NCBI RefSeq assembly: GCF_035982055.1
Contig: NZ_CP108427.1
Location: forward strand, 310,001 to 374,000
DNA: 64,000 nucleotides
Origin: Streptomyces sp. NBC_01288
GTDB taxonomy: Bacteria; Actinomycetota; Actinomycetes; Streptomycetales; Streptomycetaceae
Reading direction: 5' to 3'
The number at the start of each line of letters is the position of its first letter. The first letter of the stretch is position 1. The notes beneath the pieces are model-generated. The model did no database searches, was not told where the DNA came from, and saw only the letters and a list, made by a program, of their open reading frames with translations. Positions 26,623-34,699 of the stretch are shown here, piece after piece. Made by a program: the position numbers and the translations under genes.

Positions 26623-26637
26623 TTGCCTCTTAGGCCA
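26623..26637. promoter_or_regulatory. XRE-cupin operator, site B
   Basis: TTGCCTCTTAGGCCA in the 130-base gap between the E2 gene and the alpha/beta hydrolase. It is preceded by a GGCAA half-site, giving GGCAA-N6-TTGCC, the same spacing as at 32812-32827. Confidence 0.55.
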
Positions 26638-26661
26638 ACAGGTCGATCGGTACGGCAGTCG

Positions 26662-27978
26662 TCACAGCATCGCCAGCCCCGGTTCCTGAAGGATCTGCGC
26701 GGTATTGGCCAGCAGCTCGGAACCCTGCCTGCCGTCCATGAGCCGGTGGTCGAAGGAGAGCGCCAGCTGGGTGCCCCAGCGAGGCTCGATGCGTTCGTTT
26801 CCGTCGTCGTCCTGGACGACCCAGGGCATACGGCGGACAGCTCCGACGGCGAGGATCGCGGCCTCCCCCGGGTTGAGGATCGGCGTACCGGTGTCGACGC
26901 CGAACACCCCCACGTTGGTCAGCGTGACGGTGCCGCCGGTCATGTCCTGAGGGGAGGTGCGGCCGGCTCGGGCGGTCGCTGTAAGGTCCGCCAGCGCCTG
27001 GGCCAGCTCGTGCAACGACATCCGGTCCGCGCCCTTGATGTTCGGCACGACCAGACCGCGATCGGTCGCCGCCGCCACACCGAGATTGACGTAGTGCTTC
27101 AGGACGATCTCCTGCGCCGCCTCGTCCCAACTGCTGTTCGCCTCAGAGGTCTTGGCCAGCGCGACCAGAAAGGCCCGGGCGAAGAACAGCAGCGGAGTGA
27201 CCCGCAGATCGCGGAACTCCCGGCGCCCCGCGACGAGTTCACGAAGACGCATGGTGGCGGTGACGTCGACGGTGATGAACTCGGTGACGTGCGGCGCGGT
27301 GAAGGCGGAGGCGACCATGGCGGCGGCCGTGTGCCTGCGAACTCCCCTGACCGGTATGCGGGTTTCGGTATTCCGAGAGGCGTCCGGCGCGGGAGCGGTC
27401 TGCGGGGTCGCGCCTCGGGCGGCCTCGTGGACGTCTTCGCGGGTGATGGTGTTCCCGGGTCCAGTGGGCGCGACGGTCGTCAGGTCGACCCCGAGATCCT
27501 TGGCGAGTTTGCGCACCGGCGGTTTCGCCGCCGGCCGAGCTGCGGCAGGCTCCGGCGCGCCGACCTCAACGCTGTCCGCACGTTGCGGCTGTGCGGGGGC
27601 GGGGGCGGGGCGCCTCCTGCGGCGACCGGCGCCGGTGCCCTGTGGACCGTAGCCGACCAGCAGTGCGGCCTGTTCCGCGTCCGGCAGCCGCACCGCCCCG
27701 GCGTCCGGCGCTCCGCCCGCCGCCTCGCCCGGTGTGTCGGTGTCGATCGTGATGAGCGGCCTGCCGACCGGAAGCAGGTCGCCCACCTCCGCGTGGAGGG
27801 CGCTGACCACGCCGGCGTAGGGCGAGGGAAGTTCGACAGCGGCCTTGGCCGTCTCCACCTCGACGATGATCTGGTTGACCTCGACGACATCACCGGGCCG
27901 GACCGACCAGGCGAGGATCTCCGCCTCCGTCAGACCCTCGCCGACGTCGGGGAGCAAGAACTGCTGCGGGCTCGTCAT
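26662..27978 (-). CDS. bkdC: Branched-chain 2-oxoacid dehydrogenase E2 (dihydrolipoamide acyltransferase)
   Basis: The protein has 438 residues: an N-terminal lipoyl domain with the lipoyl Lys at about 45 (VEVETAKAAVELPSPYAG), a Pro/Ala linker, an E1/E3-binding domain (about 152-187; VRKLAKDLGVDLTTVAPTGPGNTITREDV) and a catalytic domain ending with SFDHRLMDGRQG, the HxxxDG active site. It transfers branched acyl groups to CoA. It is 13 bases after the E1-beta stop. No E3 (lipoamide dehydrogenase) is in the window, as usual for Streptomyces bkd loci. Confidence 0.92.
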   Translation of the reverse strand: MTSPQQFLLPDVGEGLTEAEILAWSVRPGDVVEVNQIIVEVETAKAAVELPSPYAGVVSALHAEVGDLLPVGRPLITIDTDTPGEAAGGAPDAGAVRLPDAEQAALLVGYGPQGTGAGRRRRRPAPAPAQPQRADSVEVGAPEPAAARPAAKPPVRKLAKDLGVDLTTVAPTGPGNTITREDVHEAARGATPQTAPAPDASRNTETRIPVRGVRRHTAAAMVASAFTAPHVTEFITVDVTATMRLRELVAGRREFRDLRVTPLLFFARAFLVALAKTSEANSSWDEAAQEIVLKHYVNLGVAAATDRGLVVPNIKGADRMSLHELAQALADLTATARAGRTSPQDMTGGTVTLTNVGVFGVDTGTPILNPGEAAILAVGAVRRMPWVVQDDDGNERIEPRWGTQLALSFDHRLMDGRQGSELLANTAQILQEPGLAML

Positions 27979-27991
27979 GACGGCGCCCCTC

Positions 27992-28960
27992 CTAGTAACT
28001 CAGGCTGCGGTCAATGGCGTTGAGGACCCGGTCGACACCGGGCAGCCAGTCCGACTCCAGCCGGCTGGGCGGGTAGGGGGTGTCGTATCCCGTGACCCGT
28101 ACGACGGGTGCTTCGAGGAAGTGGAACTCCTCGTCCTGCAACCGCGCGGCGACCTCGGCGCCGAACCCGTGCGAGAAGGCGGCCTCATGGACGACGACGG
28201 CTCGGCCGGTGCGGTGCACGGACGCGCGGACGGTCGTGACGTCCCACGGAGACAGGCTGCGCAGATCTACGACCTCCACGCTGCGGCCCTCCTCCGCCGC
28301 GACGTCGGCCGCCTCCAGGGCGACCGGCACGGTCGGGCCGTAGGCGATCAGCGTCACGTCCGTTCCCGCGCGGCGGACGACGGCCTGCTCCAGCGGGAGC
28401 GCCGAGGCCGGGTCGACCTCTCCCTTGGTCCAGTAGTGCCGCTTGGGTTCGAGGAACACCACGGGGTCGTCCTCGGCCACGGCCTGCCGGATCATGTGGA
28501 ACGCGTCGTTCGGGGTGGCGCAGGTGACCACCTTCAGCCCGGCCGTGTGGGCGAAGTACGTCTCCGGTGACTCCGAGTGGTGCTCGATCGAGCCGATGCC
28601 ACCGCCGTACGGGATGCGGATCACGACGGGCAGGGAGATGCGGCCCGCCGAGCGGTGCCGGAGTTTGGCGAGCTGGGTGATGATCTGGTTCACGGCCGGG
28701 TAGACGAAGCCGTCGAACTGGATCTCGCAGACCGGCCGGTAGCCGCGCATCGCGAGGCCGATCGCCGCTCCGACGATGCCTGCCTCGCCCAGCGGGGTGT
28801 CGACGACTCTCAGGTCCCCGAACTCCTTGCGCAGTCCGTCCGTCACGCGGAACACACCGCCGAGCCGGCCGATGTCCTCGCCCATGAGCAGGACGTGGGG
28901 ATCGTCGGAAAGGGCTTGGCGCAGGCCGTCGTTGAGGGCCTTGACCATGGAAACGGTCAT
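27992..28960 (-). CDS. bkdB: Branched-chain 2-oxoacid dehydrogenase E1 beta subunit
   Basis: The start is ATG 28960 (MTVSMVKALNDGLRQAL), overlapping the E1-alpha stop by 4 bases; the longer open frame is a shadow. At 322 residues, VLLMGEDIGRLGGVFRVTDGL (ThDP pyrimidine side Glu), TPLGEAGIVGAAIGLAMRG and HHSESPETYFAHTAGLKVV are typical of E1-beta. The C-terminal transketolase domain is complete (VVHEAAFSHGFGAEVAARL). Confidence 0.95.
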   Translation of the reverse strand: MTVSMVKALNDGLRQALSDDPHVLLMGEDIGRLGGVFRVTDGLRKEFGDLRVVDTPLGEAGIVGAAIGLAMRGYRPVCEIQFDGFVYPAVNQIITQLAKLRHRSAGRISLPVVIRIPYGGGIGSIEHHSESPETYFAHTAGLKVVTCATPNDAFHMIRQAVAEDDPVVFLEPKRHYWTKGEVDPASALPLEQAVVRRAGTDVTLIAYGPTVPVALEAADVAAEEGRSVEVVDLRSLSPWDVTTVRASVHRTGRAVVVHEAAFSHGFGAEVAARLQDEEFHFLEAPVVRVTGYDTPYPPSRLESDWLPGVDRVLNAIDRSLSY

Positions 28961-30096
28961 GTCCGCTCTCCGTCCTGCGGGCCGGTGGGGACGAACTCCA
29001 TGTGCTGGCGCAGCTGTTGGCGCAGATCGGCGGGCATCCGCGCGTAGGTGTGCTCGAAGGGAGAGGACGCGTCGGGGTCGGCCAACGCGCGGCAGTCGGC
29101 GCGCAGTTGTTCGGCCAGGTCCCGCTCGCGCGCTTCGAGGTCGGTGAAGTACTCGTCGGTCACGGCGCCCGTCGACTGGAGATGGGCGCGCAGCCGCTCC
29201 AGAGGGTCCCGGGCGGTCCAGTCCTCGGTCTCCTCGGCGGCCCGGTAACGCGTCGCGTCGTCGGCCGTCGTATGGGCGTTGACGCGGTAGGTGACCGCCT
29301 CGATCAGCGTCGGGCCACCGCCGGTTCGCGCCCGGTCCAGCGCCTGGCGCGTCGCGGCGAGGCAGGCCAGTACGTCGTTGCCGTCGACGCGTATGCCCGG
29401 AAAGCCGTATCCGGCGGCGCGTTGGGCCGCGGGGATCCGGCTCTGCACGCTGTAGGGGGCGGAGATGGCCCACTGGTTGTTCTGGCAGAAGAAGACCACC
29501 GGCAGGTTCTGGGCGGCGGCCCAGATGAACGCCTCGTTCGTCTCGCCCTCGCTCAGCGCGCCGTCGCCGAGGAACGCCAGCACGGCCGTGTCGCGCTCGG
29601 GGTCGCCCGAGCCGGTGCTGCCGTCCCGGTACAGGCCCATCGCGTAGCCGACCGCGTGCAGGGTCTGTGCGCCGATGACCAGCGTGTACAGGTTGAAGTG
29701 GTGTTCGTAGGGGTCCCAACCGCCCAGCGTGGTCCCCCGGAAGAGTCCGAGGAGCGACACTGGGTCGAGGCCGCGGCACCACGCCACGCCGTGCTCGCGG
29801 TAGGTGGGGAAGACCATGTCCCGGTCGTACAGCGCGTACGCGGCTCCGACCTGTGCCGCCTCCTGGCCGCGAAGCGACGGCCACAGGCCCAACTCCCCTT
29901 GCCGCTGAAGGGCGATGGCCTCCGTGTCCAGGCGGCGGACGAGTGTCATGTCACGGTAGAGGGCGGGGAGGTCGACGGTCGCCGGGTCGAGGGGCAGCCG
30001 GCAGTCCGTACCCAAGTTCCCTGCTGGGTCGAGTAGTTGGATGGGCGGATCGGCCAGTGACGTTTCCGACGGCGGGTCTTGTACGGCGTGTGCCAT
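28957..30096 (-). CDS. bkdA: Branched-chain 2-oxoacid dehydrogenase E1 alpha subunit
   Basis: The protein has 379 residues. The ThDP motif GDGALSEGETNEAFIWAAAQNLPVVFFCQNNQW (GDG...NN) is intact. Also present are the substrate region GQEAAQVGAAYAL, YREHGVAWCRG and the phosphorylation-loop area TYRVNAHTTADDATRYR. With E1-beta it decarboxylates the 2-oxoacids of valine, leucine and isoleucine, giving branched acyl-CoA starters for fatty acids or polyketides and feeding the neighbouring acyl-CoA dehydrogenase. Confidence 0.95.
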   Translation of the reverse strand: MAHAVQDPPSETSLADPPIQLLDPAGNLGTDCRLPLDPATVDLPALYRDMTLVRRLDTEAIALQRQGELGLWPSLRGQEAAQVGAAYALYDRDMVFPTYREHGVAWCRGLDPVSLLGLFRGTTLGGWDPYEHHFNLYTLVIGAQTLHAVGYAMGLYRDGSTGSGDPERDTAVLAFLGDGALSEGETNEAFIWAAAQNLPVVFFCQNNQWAISAPYSVQSRIPAAQRAAGYGFPGIRVDGNDVLACLAATRQALDRARTGGGPTLIEAVTYRVNAHTTADDATRYRAAEETEDWTARDPLERLRAHLQSTGAVTDEYFTDLEARERDLAEQLRADCRALADPDASSPFEHTYARMPADLRQQLRQHMEFVPTGPQDGERT

Positions 30097-30165
30097 GCGT
30101 GCTCTCTTTCCGGGCTACGCTCTCGACGAGGAGAGCGGGTCAACGGGCCTTGTCGGTACGGGGGT

Positions 30166-30927
30166 TCAGCGCGGGGCCATGCGCAGGGCGCCGTCGAGGC
30201 GGATGACCTCGCCGTTGAGCATCGGGTTGTCGAGGATGTGGGTGACCAGCGCGGCGTACTCGTCCGGGGAGCCAAGACGGGACGGATGCGGTACGGCGGC
30301 GCCCAATTGGGTCCGTGCCTTCTCCGGCAGGCCCGACAGGAGCGGGGTGTCGAACAGCCCCGGCGCGACCGTGACCACGCGGATGGCCGAGTCTGCGAGG
30401 TCCCGGGCCGCGGAGAGGGTCAGCGAGACCACCCCGCCCTTGCTCGCGGCGTACGCGGCCTGGCCGATCTGGCCGTCGTAGGCGGCGATGGACGCGGTGC
30501 AGACGATGACGCCCCGATCCCCGTTGTCCGGGGCGTTGTCGGCCATGACGGCGGCAGCGGCGGCGAGCACGTGGAAGGTGCCGAGCAGATTGATCTCGAC
30601 CACGCGCCGGAAGTCCTCGGCGGGCAGCACTCCCCGCTTGCCCAGGATGCGGCCGGGCGTCGCGATTCCGGCGCAGTTGACCGCGGCGCGCACCGGCCCG
30701 TGCTCTGCCGCGTGGGCGAAGGCCTGCCGCACCTGGTCCGGATCGGTCACGTCCGCCGCGACGAAGTGGGCGCGCTCCCCCAACGCGGCGGCCGCGGCCT
30801 CCCCTTGGCTGTTCGGGAGGTCCAACAGCACGACGGTGCGGCCCTGTCGGTGCAGCCGGTGTGCGGTCGCCCGCCCCAGCCCCGAGCCGCCTCCCGCTAT
30901 GACGGCAACAGCATCGCGAGATGTCAC
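30166..30927 (-). CDS. SDR, 3-hydroxyacyl-CoA dehydrogenase type II-like
   Basis: The protein has 253 residues. AVAVIAGGGSGLGRATAHRLHRQG begins the Rossmann fold. LLDLP after strand 2 (an acidic residue) indicates NAD+. NCAGIATPGRILGK, catalytic TASIAAYDGQIGQAAYAASKGG (Y-x3-K) and VVTVAPGLFDTPLLSGLP match HSD17B10-type 3-hydroxyacyl-CoA dehydrogenases. It sits between E1-alpha and an acyl-CoA dehydrogenase, consistent with branched acyl-CoA oxidation. Confidence 0.9.
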   Translation of the reverse strand: MTSRDAVAVIAGGGSGLGRATAHRLHRQGRTVVLLDLPNSQGEAAAAALGERAHFVAADVTDPDQVRQAFAHAAEHGPVRAAVNCAGIATPGRILGKRGVLPAEDFRRVVEINLLGTFHVLAAAAAVMADNAPDNGDRGVIVCTASIAAYDGQIGQAAYAASKGGVVSLTLSAARDLADSAIRVVTVAPGLFDTPLLSGLPEKARTQLGAAVPHPSRLGSPDEYAALVTHILDNPMLNGEVIRLDGALRMAPR

Positions 30928-30943
30928 GGTGCCCGCCTTCCTT

Positions 30944-30994
30944 CAAGTCGTCGGAAACCTGCAAAGCCCAGGAAAGGTGCAAGTCGTAGGAAAC
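30944..30994. repeat. Short direct repeat between SDR and acyl-CoA dehydrogenase genes
   Basis: CAAGTCGTCGGAAAC (30944-30958) and CAAGTCGTAGGAAAC (30980-30994) differ at one base and are 36 bases apart in the 77-base gap. They could be activator sites or a chance duplication. Confidence 0.5.
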
Positions 30995-31004
30995 GAGGCC
31001 GAGT

Positions 31005-32150
31005 TCAGGAGTCGGCGAGATGGCGGCCGATGACCATGCGCTGGATCTGGTTGGTACCCTCGAAGATCTGCGTGATCTTCGCCTCGCGCATATAGCGCTC
31101 CACGGGGTGCTCACGGACGTATCCGGCACCGCCGAGGACCTGCACGGCGTCGGTGGTCACGGCCATGGCGGTGTCCGTCGCGATGAGTTTGGCGATGCTG
31201 GCCTGGCGGCTGAACGTCTGGCCGACATCTTTGCGTCGGGCGGCGACCAGGTAGGTGGCGCGGGCCGCCTCGGTGCGCGCGGCCATGTCGGCGAGCAGGA
31301 ACCCGACGCCCTGGTGCTCGATGATGCGACGGCCGAACGTCTGTCGCTCACGGGCGTAGTCGACCGCGTGATTGAGCGCCGCCTGCGCGATCCCGACCGC
31401 GACCGCGGCGATGCCGAGCCGGCCGGCGTCGAGTGCGGACAGCGCGATCTTCAGCCCCTGGCCGGGCTCGCCGATCAGCCGGTCGCCGGGGATCTGCACA
31501 TCGTCGAAGTGCATCACCGTGGTGGTCGAACTCCGCAGCCCCATCTTGCGCTCCGGAGCACCCGCGCTCAGGCCGGGCGAGCGGGCGTCCACGTGGAAGC
31601 AGGAGATGCCGTTGCGCGGGTCCGCGGACGTACGCAGGAAGGCGGTGTAGAAGTCGGCCTCACCGCCATGCGTGACCCAGGCCTTGGTGCCACGGGCCAC
31701 CCACGCCTCGCCGTCACGTGTCGCGCCGGCCCGAATGGCGCTGGGGTCGGAACCCGCGTGCTCCTCCGACAGGCAGTAGGCACCGAGTGCGGCGCCGCTC
31801 AGCTGCCACGGCAGCAGCGTTTGCCGCTGTGCCGCGGAGCCGAAGGCCGAGACGGGGTGGCACGACAGCGTGTGGACGCTGACACCGACGGCGACAGCGG
31901 CCCACCGGGCGGCCAGCTCTTCGAGTACTTGCAGGTAGACGGCGTAGGGCTGGCCCCCTCCCCCGACGTCCTCGCCGAACGGAAGGGTCAGCAGCCCCGC
32001 CTCGCCCAGGACGCCGAACACCTCACGAGGAAAGCGGCCCTCTTCCTCGAACTCCGCTGCGCGCGGGGCGAGTTCCTTGTCCGCGATGTCGACCGTCAGC
32101 TCCAACAGCTCCCGGGCTTCGCCGGACGGTAGTTCGCGCTCAACCTTCAC
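31005..32150 (-). CDS. Acyl-CoA dehydrogenase
   Basis: The protein has 381 residues with the full ACAD fold: the N-terminal helical domain, AYCLSEEHAGSDPSAIRAGATRDG (FAD/acyl contacts), KAWVTHGGEADFY, a C-terminal helical domain with the catalytic-base region MREAKITQIFEGTNQIQRMVIGRHL, and RQTFGRRIIEHQGVGF. The IFEGTNQIQ Glu is in the SCAD/IBD/2-methylbutyryl position. Together with Bkd it would oxidise branched acyl-CoAs. It is divergent from an Lrp regulator. Confidence 0.94.
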   Translation of the reverse strand: MKVERELPSGEARELLELTVDIADKELAPRAAEFEEEGRFPREVFGVLGEAGLLTLPFGEDVGGGGQPYAVYLQVLEELAARWAAVAVGVSVHTLSCHPVSAFGSAAQRQTLLPWQLSGAALGAYCLSEEHAGSDPSAIRAGATRDGEAWVARGTKAWVTHGGEADFYTAFLRTSADPRNGISCFHVDARSPGLSAGAPERKMGLRSSTTTVMHFDDVQIPGDRLIGEPGQGLKIALSALDAGRLGIAAVAVGIAQAALNHAVDYARERQTFGRRIIEHQGVGFLLADMAARTEAARATYLVAARRKDVGQTFSRQASIAKLIATDTAMAVTTDAVQVLGGAGYVREHPVERYMREAKITQIFEGTNQIQRMVIGRHLADS

Positions 32151-32255
32151 CGCTGGGTCCCTTCCTCACGCCCTCGAACGGCGGTCGCCGACCAGTTGCA
32201 GGCGTTGTCAGTGGACCGGCGGGACACAGGCGATGGCAATTAAGTTGCGGGTATC

Positions 32256-32270
32256 TTGCATGTGATGCAA
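32256..32270. promoter_or_regulatory. Palindrome between acyl-CoA dehydrogenase and Lrp genes
   Basis: TTGCAT-GTG-ATGCAA, a perfect 15-bp dyad in the divergent promoter region, has the A/T-flanked 15-bp shape of Lrp/AsnC sites. GGCAATTAAGTTGC (32234-32247) lies just to its left and may be a second, weaker site. Confidence 0.6.
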
Positions 32271-32336
32271 AAAAGTCGAGCGAGACCAAGTTCGCCCGCA
32301 CAGAACGAGCGCCACGAAGAAGAAGAGGAGGCCCAC

Positions 32337-32786
32337 ATGACCGACACGGCACTCATCGACAGCGTCGACCGCGCGATTCTGGAGCTGCTGGTCGAGGACG
32401 GCCGCCGGACGATGACGGAGATCGCGGAACGGGTCAGCCTCTCGCCGTCGGCGGTCAAACGCCGGGTCGACCGGCTGGAGCGGGTCGGAGTCATCGCCGG
32501 CTACACGGTCACCCTCGACCACGGCAAGCTGGGCTCCGGCTTCGAGGCGTTCGTCGAGCTGCGGTTCGCCGGCGACGTCAAGGTCGAGGCGATCACGATG
32601 GCCGCCACCAGCGTCCCGGAAGCCCTGGAGGTCTTCACCGTCGCGGGTGACCCCGACGCCCTGGTCCGCGTCCGGGTGACCAACGTGCAGCACCTGAGAG
32701 ACGTCATCGACCGCCTCCGGCGCACCGGCGCCGTGATCGGCACGAAGACGCTCATGGTGCTGGGCGCGTGGCGCAGAGGTGACTGA
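32337..32786 (+). CDS. Lrp/AsnC-family regulator, BkdR-like by context
   Basis: The start is ATG 32337 with GAGGAGG upstream; 149 residues, a standard single Lrp. The wHTH is DRAILELLVEDGRRTMTEIAERVSLSPSAVKRRVDRLERVGVIAGY (about 10-55), followed by a RAM domain (AFVELRFAGDVKVEAI, EVFTVAGDPDALVRVRV). It is divergent from the acyl-CoA dehydrogenase that heads the bkd-side cluster. Lrp-type BkdR proteins are known bkd regulators; assignment here rests on position. Confidence 0.9.
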   Translation: MTDTALIDSVDRAILELLVEDGRRTMTEIAERVSLSPSAVKRRVDRLERVGVIAGYTVTLDHGKLGSGFEAFVELRFAGDVKVEAITMAATSVPEALEVFTVAGDPDALVRVRVTNVQHLRDVIDRLRRTGAVIGTKTLMVLGAWRRGD

Positions 32787-32822
32787 AGGGGTTGGCCGCC
32801 AGTACCCATGAGGCAATATTTC

Positions 32823-32837
32823 TTGCCTATGAGGTTG
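32823..32837. promoter_or_regulatory. XRE-cupin operator, site C
   Basis: TTGCCTATGAGGTTG before the class II aldolase-like gene overlaps a TTGACA -35-like hexamer (32835-32840). A GGCAA half-site lies 6 bases to the left, as at site B. The overlap would suit repression. Confidence 0.5.
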
Positions 32838-32900
32838 ACACAGACCGGAAGATGGTTGCAGCCTGAAAGAAATTCGCCGCGCCCCGGAAAGGACGTACCG

Positions 32901-33707
32901 ATGTCCCTCACCACCGGCAGCAACGACATCGACTTCGAGAACACCGAGGAACTGGACATTCCTCGCCTGGCGGAGAGTCGCGAGACCATCGAGGCCGAAC
33001 GCGCCCATCGCAAGCGGCAGTTGGCGGCGGCGTTCCGGATCTTCGCCCGCTACGGCTTCGACGAGGGCATCGCCGGACACATCACCGCGCGGGACCCCGA
33101 GTTCCCCGACCGGTTCTGGGTCAACCCGTACGCGGTGCACTTCTCCAAGATCCGCGTCAGCGACCTGCTCCTCATCGACGAGGAGGGCCGGGTCGTCGAG
33201 GGCGAGCGCCGGACCAACAAGGCCGCCTTCTGGATCCACTCCTCCATCCACCAGGCCCGCCCGGACGTCGTGGCCGTGGCGCACGCCCACACCATCCACG
33301 GCAGGGCCTTCGCCTCACTCGACAAGCTCCTGGACCCGATCGTTCAGGAGTCCTGCGCCTTCTACGACGACCACGTGCTGTTCGACGAGTACAAGGGCCT
33401 GGTGCTGGAGCGGACCGAGGGCGAGCGGATCGCCGTCCGGCTCGGCGACCGGCGGGCCGCGATCCTCCGCCACCACGGCCTGCTGACGGTCGGGCGGTCC
33501 GTCGAGGAGGCCGCGTGGTGGTTCATCACCATGGACCGCGCCTGCCAGATGCAGCTCCTCGCCGACGCCGCCGGCAAGCCCCGCGTCATGACCGAGGAGG
33601 AAGTCACCCTGGCCCACCGGCAGTTCAGCAACGCCAACATGGCCCGCCACAACTTCAACCTCCTGGCCGACCTCGTCGTGGAGGAAGAACCCGACGTCCT
33701 GGGCTGA
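32901..33707 (+). CDS. Class II aldolase/adducin-family protein
   Basis: The start is ATG 32901 (GGAAAGGA upstream); 268 residues. Zn-site motifs are present: HITARDP, AHAHTIHGRAFASL (HxH) and the late His in ILRHHGLLTVGRSVEEAAWWF. The family covers fuculose-phosphate aldolases, ribulose-phosphate epimerases and decarboxylating members. An N-terminal acidic extension precedes the domain. The substrate is unknown. The upstream element suggests control by the XRE-cupin regulator 7 kb away. Confidence 0.9.
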   Translation: MSLTTGSNDIDFENTEELDIPRLAESRETIEAERAHRKRQLAAAFRIFARYGFDEGIAGHITARDPEFPDRFWVNPYAVHFSKIRVSDLLLIDEEGRVVEGERRTNKAAFWIHSSIHQARPDVVAVAHAHTIHGRAFASLDKLLDPIVQESCAFYDDHVLFDEYKGLVLERTEGERIAVRLGDRRAAILRHHGLLTVGRSVEEAAWWFITMDRACQMQLLADAAGKPRVMTEEEVTLAHRQFSNANMARHNFNLLADLVVEEEPDVLG

Positions 33708-33739
33708 GCCCCGCCGCGAGGACAACCACTCGTCGACGG

Positions 33740-34669
33740 CTACACATCGGGCGCGTAGTGCTTGCCGTCACCCCTGCGCTCCACCGGCGGCAGATTCCGT
33801 CGCGGCGTCTCGACCGGTCCTACGGCGAGACCGCGCGCCCGCCGCCAAGCGGCCCGGGCCCGCGGGTGGTAGCGCCGCTCGAACGGCACGAGATGCCAGC
33901 CGAGCGCGACGGTACGGCCCACCAGCCAGAGCCCGACCGCGCTCCGACGCGACCAGCGATAGCCCAACTTGGCGCGCACCGCGGACGGATACATCCCGAC
34001 GGTGAGCCACACGAAAGGCCGGGTCAGCGGCCCCCGGATCATCCGCCACACCACGTCCGGCAGCCACTTCACAAAAGGCGGCTTGCCTATGCGGCGGATG
34101 TCGAGCACGGCACGTGCCGCCCAGTTGTCCTCCAGGGTGTCGGCGCACATCCGCTCGAAGTAGGCGGTGAATCCTGCCCAGTTGGCGGGAGCGGGCCGGT
34201 CGCTGACCCCGTAGAGCCGGTACCACTGAAGGCTCTCGGCGTAGAACCGCTCCTTCTGTTCCTCCGTCAGCGGCCGGCCGAAGTACTGGCACAGCAGCAC
34301 CGGGACCATGACGAAGGTCGCGTGCGCCCAGAAGAAGGTGTCCGGGTCGAGGGCGTGATAGCGGCGCCCCTGGCTGTCAACCCCCTTGATACCGGCGTGA
34401 TAGTCGCGGACCTCGCGTGCGGTACGGGCCGCGTCCGGGCCGTCGTAGATCACTCCGGCGATCGGGTAGAGCGAGCGGAGCAGGCGTTCCCAGCGCTCCT
34501 CGAAGAACTCTGAGTGTTCCTCGACTCCGGCGCCGAGGGCGGGGTGCATGTTCTGCATCGACCCGGCCCAGAGGCCGATCAGCATGCCCCGCCAGTCGCT
34601 GAAGTACCGCCAGGCCAGAGATGACGGACCGAGCGGCTCGGGTGTCGACGGGTCACCGGGGGTGGTCAA
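33740..34669 (-). CDS. DUF2236 (MpaB-like/latex-clearing) oxygenase-family protein
   Basis: The protein has 309 residues. SSLAWRYFSDWRGMLIGLWAGSMQNMHPALGAGVEEHS and HALDPDTFFWAHATFVMVPVLLCQYFGRPLTEEQKERFYAE are the conserved core of DUF2236, which includes heme-binding rubber oxygenase Lcp and the fungal MpaB oxygenase. The family His residues (HP at about 42, WAHATF at about 115) are present. There is no signal peptide. It lies beside a stand-alone PKS and could act on its product (speculation). Confidence 0.88.
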   Translation of the reverse strand: MTTPGDPSTPEPLGPSSLAWRYFSDWRGMLIGLWAGSMQNMHPALGAGVEEHSEFFEERWERLLRSLYPIAGVIYDGPDAARTAREVRDYHAGIKGVDSQGRRYHALDPDTFFWAHATFVMVPVLLCQYFGRPLTEEQKERFYAESLQWYRLYGVSDRPAPANWAGFTAYFERMCADTLEDNWAARAVLDIRRIGKPPFVKWLPDVVWRMIRGPLTRPFVWLTVGMYPSAVRAKLGYRWSRRSAVGLWLVGRTVALGWHLVPFERRYHPRARAAWRRARGLAVGPVETPRRNLPPVERRGDGKHYAPDV

Positions 34670-34699
34670 GGGCCGCTCCTGACTGCCGAGTTGTGGTTG

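Noticed and set aside
27992..29884. 630-residue frame over E1-beta and E1-alpha
   Set aside because: Only the part from 28960 down is protein-like (E1-beta); the rest is out of frame with E1-alpha.
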